A stretch of DNA of 38,003 nucleotides from Mucilaginibacter sp. (lineage in GTDB: Bacteria > Bacteroidota > Bacteroidia > Sphingobacteriales > Sphingobacteriaceae). Where the stretch lies: NCBI GenBank assembly GCA_028288305.1, contig JAQBOA010000078.1, forward strand, positions 1 through 38,003, given 5' to 3'. Every line of letters begins with the position of its first letter. Position 1 is the stretch's first letter. Positions 17,714-25,823 of this stretch are shown here, piece by piece. The position numbers and the translations under genes were made by a program. The notes beneath the pieces were generated by a model. That model did no database searches. It was not told where the DNA came from and saw nothing but the letters and a program-made list of their open reading frames with translations.

Positions 17714-20700
17714 TTAAGCTATATACTCACTATGTGCTATAGCCGGTGAATTACCATTGAGCGTTTCTGGGGTATGGTTATGTTTATTGTTTAATACCGC
17801 CAGCGGTATCCCGGTTATTCTTTCCTGTAAAGATTGAAATATCACAAACAATACTGGTATGATAAACAAACCAAGCAATACACCTGATAGCATACCGCCG
17901 GCCGCACCGATACTAATGGAATGATTACCCTGCGCTGAAGGACCAGTTGCAATGCTCATTGGGAACAAACCGAAAACGAAGGCCATGGACGTCATAATAA
18001 TAGGGCGCAATCTCAGCCTGCCAGCTTCAATTGCAGCAGCAACCAGCGGCTGTCCTGCCTTTCGGCGCTGTACGGCAAATTCTACAATCAGGATGGCATT
18101 TTTAGCCAGCAGTCCGATGAGCATGATCAGGGCTACCTGAACATAAATATTGTTTTCGATACCAGTTAATCCTAATACAATGAAAACACCTAAAATTCCT
18201 GTGGGAATGGAAAGAATAACCGCTAATGGCAATATATAACTTTCGTACTGCGCTGATAATAAGAAATATACAAACACCAAACAGAGCATAAATATTACAG
18301 CCGACTGGCCACCTGAAGAAATCTCTTCACGGGTTTGACCAGAGAACTCATAAGCAAAACCGGATGGTAATTGCTCTTTAGCTGTTTCCTCAATAGCCTT
18401 GATAGCATCACCTGAGCTGTAACCTGGTTTAGGGATAGCGTTTACTTCGATAGAGTTAAACAGGTTATAACGAGAAGCTGTTTCTGAACCGTAAACACGG
18501 GTTAATTTAACCAGGGTATTGATTGGTACGGTTTCGCCTGCTTTGTTTTTAACAAATACACGGTCAATGGATGCAGGATCTGTCCTATCGGCAATATCAG
18601 CCTGAACCACCACGCGGTAGTATTTACCAAATCGGTTAAAGTCTGATGCCTGGGCAGTACCAAAGTAGGCTTGCATAGTTGAAAGGATATCTTTAACATT
18701 TACACCCAACTGGTTAGCTTTTTCATCATCAACTTCTAATTGTAACTGAGGGTAATCTGCTTTATAGGAAGTAAAGGCATAAGCAATTGCAGGTTTCGAC
18801 ATCAACTTTCCTATAAAGTTATTGGCTACACCGCTAAATTTATCCAATCTACCATTGGTTTTATCCTGCAACATTACATCCATGGCTTCTACGTTACTAA
18901 ATCCCGGAACGGTTGGGAAACTGAACACAAAGAAAGTACCGCTTGGTATGCCGGCTAATTTCCCTCTTATTATATTTTGTATATCATCGATATTCTTAAC
19001 GGCACCTCTATCTTTATTAGGTTTTAACAACAGGAAAATTTGACCAGCAGATGGGCTGTTGGATAGCGTTAAAAAGTTAAAGCCAGCCAGTGACATAACA
19101 AATCTTGCTGATGGTAAAGTATTCAGTTGTTCTTCGGCCTTTTTTAATATTTTATTAGTATTGCTTAATGAAGTTCCTGATGGCGTAGAAACAGCAATAG
19201 CCACAAAACCCTGATCCTCGGTAGGAATAAAGCCTGTTTTGGTTCTATTTACCAGGTAAACTGTAGCAACAATTATTAATGCAAGCCCAGCCATACTGAT
19301 CCATTTATTACGGGTAAGAATTTTTAAGCCCCCAACGTACCTGTTGGTCATATAATTAAAACCACCGTTAAAGCCCGCGTAGAATTTCTCAACAAAATTT
19401 TTCTTAGGTGCTTCATGGCCATCTTGAGTATGCTTATTCTTTAAAAATAAAGCGGCCAAAGCTGGGCTTAAAGTTAAAGCATTAACAGCTGATATAATGA
19501 TGGCTATAGCCATTGTTAACGCAAACTGCCTGTAAAATATACCTGTTGAGCCAGTCATAAAGCTAACCGGTAAAAACACTGCCGCCATAACCAGCGTAAT
19601 AGATATAATTGCGCCGCTAATTTCGTGCATAGCCCCAGTAGTTGCCGCTTTCGGGGTAAGGCTCGGGTCGTGCTCCATTTTGGCATGCACTGCCTCTACC
19701 ACCACAATCGCGTCATCCACCACAATACCGATGGCCAACACAAGGGCGAACAAGGTTAAAAGGTTAACAGAGAAACCAAAGAGATTCATAAAGAAAAAGG
19801 TACCAATGATAGCAACCGGAACAGCTATAGCCGGGATCAATGTAGACCTGAAATCTTGCAGGAATATAAATACCACGATAAATACCAGCACAAAAGCTTC
19901 TATCAATGTATGTTCAACCTGGTTAATTGATTCATCAAGATCAGTTTTGGTACGATAAAACTGATTGTATTTGATGCCTGCAGGAAAATCCTTTGATAAT
20001 TTTTCCATCAGCTTATCAATGGCGATCTGGATTTCGTTGGCGTTTGAGCCTGACAATTGTACTACACCAATAGTAATACCATCATGCCCGTTTAAACGGT
20101 TCACACTACTATACGAATAAGCGCCCAGTTCAACACGTGCTACATCTTTTAAACGTAATACAGAACCATCTGCATTTGCGCGAATAGCAATATTTTGATA
20201 TTCCTCCGGTGTAGTAAGCTTACCTTTATATTTAATTACGTATTCAAAAGCCTCGTTACTGCGCTCGCCAAATTTACCAGGCGCTGCTTCCAGGTTTTTG
20301 TCCTGTATAGCGGCCATCACTTCGGCGGGAGTAATTTTGTAAGCTGCCAATTGACCAGGATTCAACCAAACACGCATGGAGTAATCTTTTATACCACCAA
20401 ATACACTGGCAGAACCTACACCCGGGATACGTTTGATTTCGGGAATGATATTAATCTGTGCATAGTTATTTACAAAGACTGCATCGTATTTTTTTATATC
20501 TTCTGAGTAAATACCTATAGCGCCAATAAAGCTGTTTTGCTGTTTGGTAGTGGTTATACCATATTGTACAACCTCAGCAGGTAACTGGCTTGTTGCCTGT
20601 GAAACACGGTTTTGAACGTTCACAGCAGCCTGATCGGGGTTAGTGCCTTGTTTAAAGTAAACCGTTATGCCTAATGTACCATCATTACTGGCAGTGGAAG

Positions 20701-20935
20701 TCATGTATGTCATGTTTTCCACACCATTGATCGCTTCTTCCAATGACGGTGTCACGGAACGTAAAATAGTCTCGGCATTAGCGCCGGGGTACACAGCGGA
20801 TACCAATACCGACGGGGGGGCGATATTTGGAAACCGCTCTAAGGGCAATTTTGTTAAACCAAGCACACCAACTATCACCAATAATATGGAGATAACAGTT
20901 GATAGTACCGGTCTTTCTATAAATTTCTGAAACAT
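17714..20935 (-). CDS. RND efflux pump, inner-membrane permease (AcrB/MexB, HAE1 family)
   Basis: About 1073 residues from MFQKFIERPVLSTVISILLV. The start at 20935 is chosen over an upstream in-frame ATG (20965) because it matches the family's N-terminus and puts the proton-relay pair at Asp407-Asp408 (IGIVVDDAIVVVEAV), exactly the AcrB numbering. Twelve membrane helices and two large periplasmic loops (FPNIAPPSVLVSAVYPGANA, GFIPTEDQGFVAIAVSTPSG) are evident. It should export hydrophobic drugs, dyes, bile-like compounds or solvents by proton antiport; substrate cannot be read. It works with the adaptor upstream and the channel downstream. Confidence 0.97.
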   Translation of the reverse strand: MFQKFIERPVLSTVISILLVIVGVLGLTKLPLERFPNIAPPSVLVSAVYPGANAETILRSVTPSLEEAINGVENMTYMTSTASNDGTLGITVYFKQGTNPDQAAVNVQNRVSQATSQLPAEVVQYGITTTKQQNSFIGAIGIYSEDIKKYDAVFVNNYAQINIIPEIKRIPGVGSASVFGGIKDYSMRVWLNPGQLAAYKITPAEVMAAIQDKNLEAAPGKFGERSNEAFEYVIKYKGKLTTPEEYQNIAIRANADGSVLRLKDVARVELGAYSYSSVNRLNGHDGITIGVVQLSGSNANEIQIAIDKLMEKLSKDFPAGIKYNQFYRTKTDLDESINQVEHTLIEAFVLVFIVVFIFLQDFRSTLIPAIAVPVAIIGTFFFMNLFGFSVNLLTLFALVLAIGIVVDDAIVVVEAVHAKMEHDPSLTPKAATTGAMHEISGAIISITLVMAAVFLPVSFMTGSTGIFYRQFALTMAIAIIISAVNALTLSPALAALFLKNKHTQDGHEAPKKNFVEKFYAGFNGGFNYMTNRYVGGLKILTRNKWISMAGLALIIVATVYLVNRTKTGFIPTEDQGFVAIAVSTPSGTSLSNTNKILKKAEEQLNTLPSARFVMSLAGFNFLTLSNSPSAGQIFLLLKPNKDRGAVKNIDDIQNIIRGKLAGIPSGTFFVFSFPTVPGFSNVEAMDVMLQDKTNGRLDKFSGVANNFIGKLMSKPAIAYAFTSYKADYPQLQLEVDDEKANQLGVNVKDILSTMQAYFGTAQASDFNRFGKYYRVVVQADIADRTDPASIDRVFVKNKAGETVPINTLVKLTRVYGSETASRYNLFNSIEVNAIPKPGYSSGDAIKAIEETAKEQLPSGFAYEFSGQTREEISSGGQSAVIFMLCLVFVYFLLSAQYESYILPLAVILSIPTGILGVFIVLGLTGIENNIYVQVALIMLIGLLAKNAILIVEFAVQRRKAGQPLVAAAIEAGRLRLRPIIMTSMAFVFGLFPMSIATGPSAQGNHSISIGAAGGMLSGVLLGLFIIPVLFVIFQSLQERITGIPLAVLNNKHNHTPETLNGNSPAIAHSEYIA

Positions 20936-20950
20936 GACTTTATGTTTTAT

Positions 20951-21049
20951 AGAATTGGGAAGCAAGAGTCAAGCACAAGGACAGACTTTTGTGATCTGCC
21001 TGTTAAAAAACTCCTGATCTTGTTTCCTGATTCTTGATTTTTGATTCTG
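20951..21049. repeat. Inverted repeat built from 7-nt words (AAGAATC/TCTTGAT type), inside the efflux operon
   Basis: Left arm 20951-20985 reads as heptamers AGAATTG|GGAAGCA|AGAGTCA|AGCACAA|GGACAGA. Right arm 21012-21049 reads TCCTGAT|CTTGTT|TCCTGAT|TCTTGAT|TTTTGAT|TCTG. The arms are imperfect reverse complements around 26 nt. It fills almost all of the 119-bp gap between the adaptor stop and the pump start, where most such operons have a short gap. Confidence 0.55.
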
Positions 21050-21054
21050 TTTTT

Positions 21055-22191
21055 TTAGTTTTTTGCAATTGTTGCAGTCTTTTCAGACGCTTTTTCAGGA
21101 TGAATCACCATACCTTCTTGTAAGTGATCAATGCCACTTAATACAATCTGGTCGCCTACTTTTACCCCGTCTTTAACCAGGTAATTGTCGCCGTTTTTGC
21201 CAACAATAGTAATGGCTTGTTTTTTTACCTTGCTGCTATCGCCTACGGTGAATACAAATACTTTATCCTGCATTTCAACAGTAGCTGATGCAGGTACTAT
21301 TAAAGCATCATTATGCTGTAAACTCAACCTAACTTTACCTGTATTTCCTGAACGCAACAGGCCCTGTTCGTTTGGAAAGCTTGCCCTAAGCGTGATAGCG
21401 CCGGTGTTTTTATCAAACTGGCCATCAATCATATCAATCTTCCCGCTGCTTCCATACTTGCTATTATCAGCTAATAATAAGGCGACTGAAGGCAAATGCT
21501 TCAGCTTATCATTTAATGTCAGACCGGGATATTGTTCTTTAAAACTTACAAAATCCTTTTCGCTCAGTGAAAAATAAACATGTACATTATGTACATCTGA
21601 TAATTGAGTAAGAGCTTGCGCATCAGCAGGTGCAACCAGGCTTCCCTGCTTTTTAAGCAGCCTGCCAATGTACCCGTTAACCGGCGCCTTAATTAAAGTA
21701 TACCCCAAGTTAATTTGTGCAGTAGAAACATTAGCCTTTGCCTGCTCTACATTTGATTTTGCTACCTGGTAAGCAGACTTGGCAGTTTTTAACTGGAAAT
21801 CCGAAACTACTTTGTTTTGCACAAGGGGAGTTAATTTGTCTATCTCAAGCTGCGCATTAGCCATGGCTCCTTCTGCAGCATGAAGACTTGCTTCTGCATT
21901 ACTAAAAGCTGCCCTGTAAGGCTGGTCGTTAATTTTAAACAAAGGCTGGCCGGCATTTACATAAGCGCCTTCGTCAACAAATACTTTGTCGAGCGAACCG
22001 CTTACCTGCGGGCGGATCTCCACGTTTACGGTACCTTCTACTGATGCAGGGTATTCCTGGTAAGTGGTATCAGTGCCTGTTATGATGGTTGCCACCGGTA
22101 ACGATGGCGGTGGCGGTGCTACAGTTGCCTGTGGTTTTGGAGAACAACTGTATATTGAAAGCGCTATTAGCGCTAAATAGATACTTTTCAT
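21055..22191 (-). CDS. RND efflux periplasmic adaptor (membrane fusion protein, AcrA/MexA-type)
   Basis: A 378-residue lipoprotein: MKSIYLALIALSIYSC with Cys16 of the lipobox. Order of domains matches AcrA: beta-barrel/lipoyl halves (VNVEIRPQVSGSLDKVFVDE, EGAYVNAGQPLFKIND), a helical hairpin (about 85-150), the second lipoyl half (INLGYTLIKAPVNGYIGRLL), a beta-barrel, and a membrane-proximal domain ending DQIVLSGIDHLQEGMVI. It bridges the pump and outer-membrane channel. It is the first gene of the operon; two TetR-type operators lie 114-256 bp upstream of its start. Confidence 0.95.
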   Translation of the reverse strand: MKSIYLALIALSIYSCSPKPQATVAPPPPSLPVATIITGTDTTYQEYPASVEGTVNVEIRPQVSGSLDKVFVDEGAYVNAGQPLFKINDQPYRAAFSNAEASLHAAEGAMANAQLEIDKLTPLVQNKVVSDFQLKTAKSAYQVAKSNVEQAKANVSTAQINLGYTLIKAPVNGYIGRLLKKQGSLVAPADAQALTQLSDVHNVHVYFSLSEKDFVSFKEQYPGLTLNDKLKHLPSVALLLADNSKYGSSGKIDMIDGQFDKNTGAITLRASFPNEQGLLRSGNTGKVRLSLQHNDALIVPASATVEMQDKVFVFTVGDSSKVKKQAITIVGKNGDNYLVKDGVKVGDQIVLSGIDHLQEGMVIHPEKASEKTATIAKN

Positions 22192-22304
22192 GTTTGAATT
22201 ATTTAATGAATGAATACTGATTATGAATTATGATTTTGTTTGATTTTGATATATTGATAATGCTCCTAACAACACAAGAGGTTATAATGAAGCTCATTGA
22301 TTAA

Positions 22305-22337
22305 TTTAACACTGTTAAATTTTTTAACAGTGTTAAA
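22305..22337. promoter_or_regulatory. Paired TetR operator, efflux operon side
   Basis: Two 15-mers, TTTAACACTGTTAAA (22305-22319) and TTTAACAGTGTTAAA (22323-22337), are each a palindrome (TTTAACA-N-TGTTAAA) and lie 18 bp centre to centre. This suits two regulator dimers on one face of DNA. Confidence 0.8.
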
Positions 22338-22414
22338 TATCTGAGTGATAGTTTGATTTCTTGTTTTCATAGTGTTACTTATTTATTTTAATGATAGAAA
22401 TGTTAACTTTTTGT

Positions 22415-22447
22415 TTTAACACTGTTAAATTATTTAACAATGTTATT
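22415..22447. promoter_or_regulatory. Paired TetR operator, second copy
   Basis: TTTAACACTGTTAAA (22415-22429), identical to the first half of the 22305 site, then TTTAACAATGTTATT (22433-22447), again with 18-bp spacing. It ends 15 bp before the tetR stop codon on the opposite reading side, in the spacer feeding the efflux operon. Confidence 0.75.
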
Positions 22448-22461
22448 ATTTGGATAAAAAA

Positions 22462-23064
22462 TTAATCCTGCAACGATCTTATAATACCGCTGATGGCATC
22501 TTTTAATACCTGGCGGTTAATTTCGTCCGAAGAACCCCGGCTGAGTATATTGATCGATATTAACCCGTGAACTACCGACCAAAAAGTATAATACTTTTTG
22601 CATATTTCATCCGAATCAAGGTCTTCGATATGCATTAATTCTCCAATTACCTCGCTAAACTGTTCCCAGGGCAACTCAGATTCTGTTAAGGTATTCACCA
22701 TTGCGCAAGAGCAACTGGTAGTAACACCAAACATCACCTGATAAAGTTCTTTGTTTTCGAAGGCAAAATTCCAATAAGCCAGCCACATGGCTTCCAGTTG
22801 TTTTGCCGGCAAGCGGTGTTTGCCTTTAGCTTCCTTAAGGTCCTTTGATAATATCAAAAATCCTTTCCGTGTAAGCTCTAGTAATATAGCATCCTTATTT
22901 GAAAAGTATTCGTAAATAATAGGAGCTGTATATTCAATTACATCGGCAATTTTGCGCATACTTAAGGCCTGCCAGCCCTCTTCCTTAACAATTTGGAGAG
23001 CTGCATGCAGGATGTTAATCCTGGTTTCTTCCTTTAACCGCAAAATTCTATCCTTACTGGCCAT
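22462..23064 (-). CDS. TetR/AcrR family transcriptional repressor of the efflux operon
   Basis: A 200-residue protein with an N-terminal TetR helix-turn-helix (about 10-60: INILHAALQIVKEEGWQALS, MRKIADVIEYTAPIIYEYFS, NKDAILLELTRKGF) and a helical ligand-binding C-terminal half with LEAMWLAYWNFAFENKELYQ, a TetR C-terminal pattern seen in Bacteroidota regulators. It is co-oriented with and upstream of the efflux genes. Paired palindromes lie in its own promoter and before the adaptor gene, so it most likely represses both and is released by a pump substrate (inference). Confidence 0.93.
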   Translation of the reverse strand: MASKDRILRLKEETRINILHAALQIVKEEGWQALSMRKIADVIEYTAPIIYEYFSNKDAILLELTRKGFLILSKDLKEAKGKHRLPAKQLEAMWLAYWNFAFENKELYQVMFGVTTSCSCAMVNTLTESELPWEQFSEVIGELMHIEDLDSDEICKKYYTFWSVVHGLISINILSRGSSDEINRQVLKDAISGIIRSLQD

Positions 23065-23068
23065 TTAA

Positions 23069-23109
23069 TATTACCGCATTAAATTATTTAACAGCGTTAA
23101 GCAAAAGTA
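23069..23109 (-). promoter_or_regulatory. tetR promoter -7 box with overlapping operator
   Basis: On the minus strand TACTTTTG (23102-23109) matches the -7 TAnnTTTG box. Directly downstream TTTAACAGCGTTAAG (23087-23101) and a weaker partner (23069-23083) repeat the 18-bp spacing of the other two sites. This covers the likely start site, which suggests autoregulation. No good -33 is seen. Confidence 0.65.
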
Positions 23110-23265
23110 TGGAAGTATTTGGTTTAATAGTTCATTGTTTTGTAAAATTCTATTCGCTGTAATTTTAAATCACTTTTATAAAAGCAAACATAGCAGAATA
23201 AACAAAAATAGAAAAGATGTTGGTCTTACTTTAAATGCCAATTGTAAGCCAGTTTTTATTGCAGT

Positions 23266-23583
23266 CTATATACTTATAGCAACATGCTGGCCCTCGCGGG
23301 GATCTTCCGGCAGTATTTCCATTTTCGGGTAATTAATATAATCAGCATACCACTGTATGGCGCCCACAACATCCAAAGCGTCTTCGGCCTTTATATTAAT
23401 GGTTTCAAATGCAAATAATTTATTATTGGCAAATCCATAAAGTTGTATTTCATTATTATCAGGAGTAAATCGTTCCTTATCGAGACAAAAAACCCTGATC
23501 TTTAAATTTGTGTCCCTTGAATGAATCACATCCCTGCAAGGATTGTTCGGATCGGTAGCTAATAAGTATACATTGTAATCCAT
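23266..23583 (-). CDS. Hypothetical protein, 105 residues
   Basis: Starts MDYNVYLLATDPNNPCRDVI and ends EDPREGQHVAISI. No signal peptide or membrane helix; a soluble, mixed alpha/beta, acidic protein is expected. The codon pattern and composition look genuine, and a stop in all other frames supports this one. I do not recognise the family. It is separated from tetR by about 200 bp and has no clear operon partner. Confidence 0.65.
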   Translation of the reverse strand: MDYNVYLLATDPNNPCRDVIHSRDTNLKIRVFCLDKERFTPDNNEIQLYGFANNKLFAFETINIKAEDALDVVGAIQWYADYINYPKMEILPEDPREGQHVAISI

Positions 23584-23976
23584 ATAAGTATAACAACTTT
23601 TTTGATTGATAGTTTCTACTTAAACTGCTTTGGTCTTAATTAACTAATTTATTAAACAAGTTTAATTTTAAAATGGAAGAATAACTCAAATAATTTGTGC
23701 GCATCGGTAATCAGGAGCTTTTGATAGCCTGGCAATTGATGAAAAGTGGCTATCTATAAAAAATAATGCGAAACGAGTATCTGGCCAATACTTCGCTTAT
23801 CTCTCTCTGCTGAGTGGGATAAACAAAGTAAAACAGGAAATATAGTGTGTATAAACAAGTTGGCAGCAAGACTAAACGACCGCACAACCCGACACTTGTA
23901 AAGTTATCGGCTGACAATCATTCAGACTTACAGCTAACGGCACGCAAAAACATCCGTTAAAAAAATCGCAGAAAAA
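23584..23976. other. Spacer before the ArsR module
   Basis: An open stretch of about 44 codons without a start (plus strand, ending at the TAG near 23843) gives no recognisable protein. From about 23850 the DNA is less AT-rich than other spacers here, and GCTAACGGCACGC-like motifs resemble those after the module at 26630. This could mark the edge of a moved segment (weak). Confidence 0.3.
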
Positions 23977-24023
23977 TTTGCGTAGTTAAATAACTACATT
24001 TACATTTGTAGTCAAATAGCTAC
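23977..24023 (+). promoter_or_regulatory. arsR-type promoter with two interlocked operators
   Basis: -33 TTTG (23977-23980) and -7 TACATTTG (24001-24008) are correctly spaced. A perfect palindrome GTAGTTAAATAACTAC (23982-23997) lies exactly between them, and GTAGTCAAATAGCTAC (24008-24023) starts at the last base of the -7 box and covers the start site. Both fit GTAGTYAAATARCTAC. The start codon follows 3 bp later. Confidence 0.8.
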
Positions 24024-24026
24024 GCA

Positions 24027-24350
24027 ATGAACTTAAGACGAGATGTATTTCAAGCCATAGCCGACCCGACAAGAAGGGCCATACTTCTGTTGGTTGCTTC
24101 GCAATCCTTAACAGCAGGTGCAATAGCCTCAAACTTTGACACAGCAAGACCGACAGTTTCAAAACACTTGCAAATACTCACCGAGTGCGAATTACTTGAA
24201 CAAAAACAAAACGGCAGGGAAATTTACTATCACATCAATGCAAAAAAAATGAAAGAAGTAGCTGACTTTATTGAACCATTCCGCAAAATGTGGGATGACA
24301 GGTTTAATACATTGGAAACCATAATGAAAAAATACCAATCAAAAACATAG
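24027..24350 (+). CDS. ArsR family (SdpR-like) winged-helix repressor
   Basis: A 107-residue regulator. VFQAIADPTRRAILLLVASQ, then AIASNFDTARPTVSKHLQIL as recognition helix region, and ELLEQKQNGREIYYHINAKK as the wing: the standard ArsR fold. It has no metal-binding cysteine pair, so it belongs with the SdpR/SRPBCC-linked, non-metal group. It is the first gene of a five-gene string; gaps are 6, 6, 0 and 27 bp. Two matching palindromes in its own promoter indicate autoregulation of the whole string. Confidence 0.93.
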   Translation: MNLRRDVFQAIADPTRRAILLLVASQSLTAGAIASNFDTARPTVSKHLQILTECELLEQKQNGREIYYHINAKKMKEVADFIEPFRKMWDDRFNTLETIMKKYQSKT

Positions 24351-24356
24351 AATATT

Positions 24357-24824
24357 ATGGAACAAAAAACAAAAATCGGTGCCGAAGACGGCAAACAAGA
24401 ATTAGTGATAACAAGGGAATTTGATTTGCCATTAGAATTGCTTTTTAAAGCTTATGCGGAGCCCGGCATTGTTGAGCAATGGATGGGGACGAAAGTGCTG
24501 AAACTTGAAAGTAAAAAGCATGGCAGTTACCAATTGGAAACAACCGATGCTAAGGGAAACGTGGTATTTAAGGCCAATGGGGTAATCCATGAGTTTGTTC
24601 CGAACCGGAAAATCACCCGTACATTTGAAATGGACAATGCGCCTTTTGGCGTTCAGCTTGAGGTTTATGAATTTGAACAGCTTACCGACGACACCAGCAA
24701 ACTCAATATGCATGTGATATATGAATCGGTAGCACAAAGAGACCAGTTGCTGAAGTTACCCTTTGCACAGGGCTTAAATGTGGCGCATAACCGATTGGAA
24801 GACATCGTAAGCAAATTAAAATAA
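24357..24824 (+). CDS. SRPBCC (AHSA1/Aha1-C type) domain protein
   Basis: A 155-residue START-like fold: LVITREFDLPLELLFKAYAE, then PGIVEQWMGTKVLKLESKKH, a central GVIHEFVPNRKITRTFEMDN and a final helix RDQLLKLPFAQGLNVAHNRL. Proteins of this family form a hydrophobic ligand pocket and very often follow an ArsR/SdpR regulator, as here, 6 bp apart. The ligand is unknown. The pairing suggests it senses or handles the same small hydrophobic compound that releases the repressor (inference). Confidence 0.92.
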   Translation: MEQKTKIGAEDGKQELVITREFDLPLELLFKAYAEPGIVEQWMGTKVLKLESKKHGSYQLETTDAKGNVVFKANGVIHEFVPNRKITRTFEMDNAPFGVQLEVYEFEQLTDDTSKLNMHVIYESVAQRDQLLKLPFAQGLNVAHNRLEDIVSKLK

Positions 24825-24830
24825 CATACC

Positions 24831-25214
24831 TTGGCAAAGAGAAACAAAATAATTTATTGGGTTATCACAGGTTTTTTGGCTTTTGGCATGCTGGCACAAG
24901 GCTTGGCGCAAATATTTCATACAAAAGGGTATGTTGATATAATTGTTCATTTAGGTTATCCATTATATTTCTTGTACATCATTGGTGTCTGGAAAATACT
25001 TGGAGTAATAGCTATTTTAGTTCCAGGATTTAAACTTATTAAAGAATGGGCTTATGCAGGCTTTTTCTTTGTCATGTCGGGAGCGGTATTTTCGCATATC
25101 GCATCGGGTGATTCCATGAGTAAAGCGGTTCCCGCGTTGGTATTACTAATTCTGATCGTGGTGTCGTGGTATTTCAGGCCTGCGAACAGAAAAATCATTT
25201 CGGTTAATCAATAA
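24831..25214 (+). CDS. DoxX-like small membrane protein (TTG start)
   Basis: A 127-residue protein with four membrane helices (IIYWVITGFLAFGMLAQGLA, the YFLYIIGVWKILGVIAILVP pair, AGFFFVMSGAVFSHIAS and ALVLLILIVVSWYF) and the GxWKILGxxAILVPG motif of the DoxX_2 group. It begins with TTG at 24831: the first in-frame ATG falls inside helix 1, so TTG is required. A mutated second copy of its last 26 codons is found at 26448-26529. The next ORF begins immediately after its stop. Confidence 0.85.
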   Translation: MAKRNKIIYWVITGFLAFGMLAQGLAQIFHTKGYVDIIVHLGYPLYFLYIIGVWKILGVIAILVPGFKLIKEWAYAGFFFVMSGAVFSHIASGDSMSKAVPALVLLILIVVSWYFRPANRKIISVNQ

Positions 25215-25796
25215 ATGAATAGAATGAAAAAAGATTTGTCACCAGAACAATGTGAAGAACTACTCAGAACTTTGAAAACCCGTTTTGAGAAAAACATGAA
25301 CCGCCATAAAGGTCTTGAATGGGCTAAAGTACAAGCAAAGCTGGAAGCTAATCCCGATAGCTATCGGGATGAAAAACTGTGGTCGCTCAATGAAATGGAA
25401 ATAACCGGCGGTGAACCGGATGTTATTGGTCGTGGTAAAAATACTGGCGAATATATTTTTTATGATTGTTCAGCGGAAAGTCCAAAAGGCCGCAGAAATG
25501 TTTGTTACGACCATGAAGCGCATGAGGCAAGGAAAAAATTTAAACCGGAAAATAACGCTGTTGATATGACAGCTGTCATGGGCATTGAGATTTTGACGGA
25601 AGAACAATACCGGGATCTGCAGAAACTTGGAAATTTCGATACGAAAACGTCGAGCTGGGTAAAAACACCTCCTGGAATCAGAAAACTTGGTGGCGCTATC
25701 TTTTGTGATCGTCGGTACGATACGGTTTTTGTTTATCACAACGGGGCAGAATCCTATTACGCCGCCAGGGGCTTCCGCGGCTCGCTAAACGTCTAA
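25215..25796 (+). CDS. DUF4256 family protein
   Basis: A 193-residue soluble protein: LSPEQCEELLRTLKTRFEKN, WSLNEMEITGGEPDVIGR, ECSAESPKGRRN-type block (here DCSAESPKGRRNVCYD), VDMTAVMGIEILTEEQYRDL, and the C-terminal KLGGAIFCDRRYDTVFVYHN with GAESYYAARGFRGSL. I recognise these as the DUF4256 signature; the function is unknown. Its ATG is directly after the DoxX stop. A 20-bp perfect palindrome lies within the coding sequence at 25351-25370. The first 14 nt, ATGAATAGAATGAA, also begin the next gene and a broken ORF at 26530. Confidence 0.85.
   Translation: MNRMKKDLSPEQCEELLRTLKTRFEKNMNRHKGLEWAKVQAKLEANPDSYRDEKLWSLNEMEITGGEPDVIGRGKNTGEYIFYDCSAESPKGRRNVCYDHEAHEARKKFKPENNAVDMTAVMGIEILTEEQYRDLQKLGNFDTKTSSWVKTPPGIRKLGGAIFCDRRYDTVFVYHNGAESYYAARGFRGSLNV
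25351..25370. repeat. 20-bp perfect palindrome inside the DUF4256 gene
   Basis: ATCCCGATAGCTATCGGGAT reads the same on both strands. It encodes part of N-P-D-S-Y-R-D. I recall CCCGATAGCTATCGGG-like palindromes as frequent in some Sphingobacteriaceae, but cannot check this here; only one copy is present in the window. Confidence 0.5.
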
Positions 25797-25823
25797 ATTT
25801 TTCATAAATAACATACTACGACA

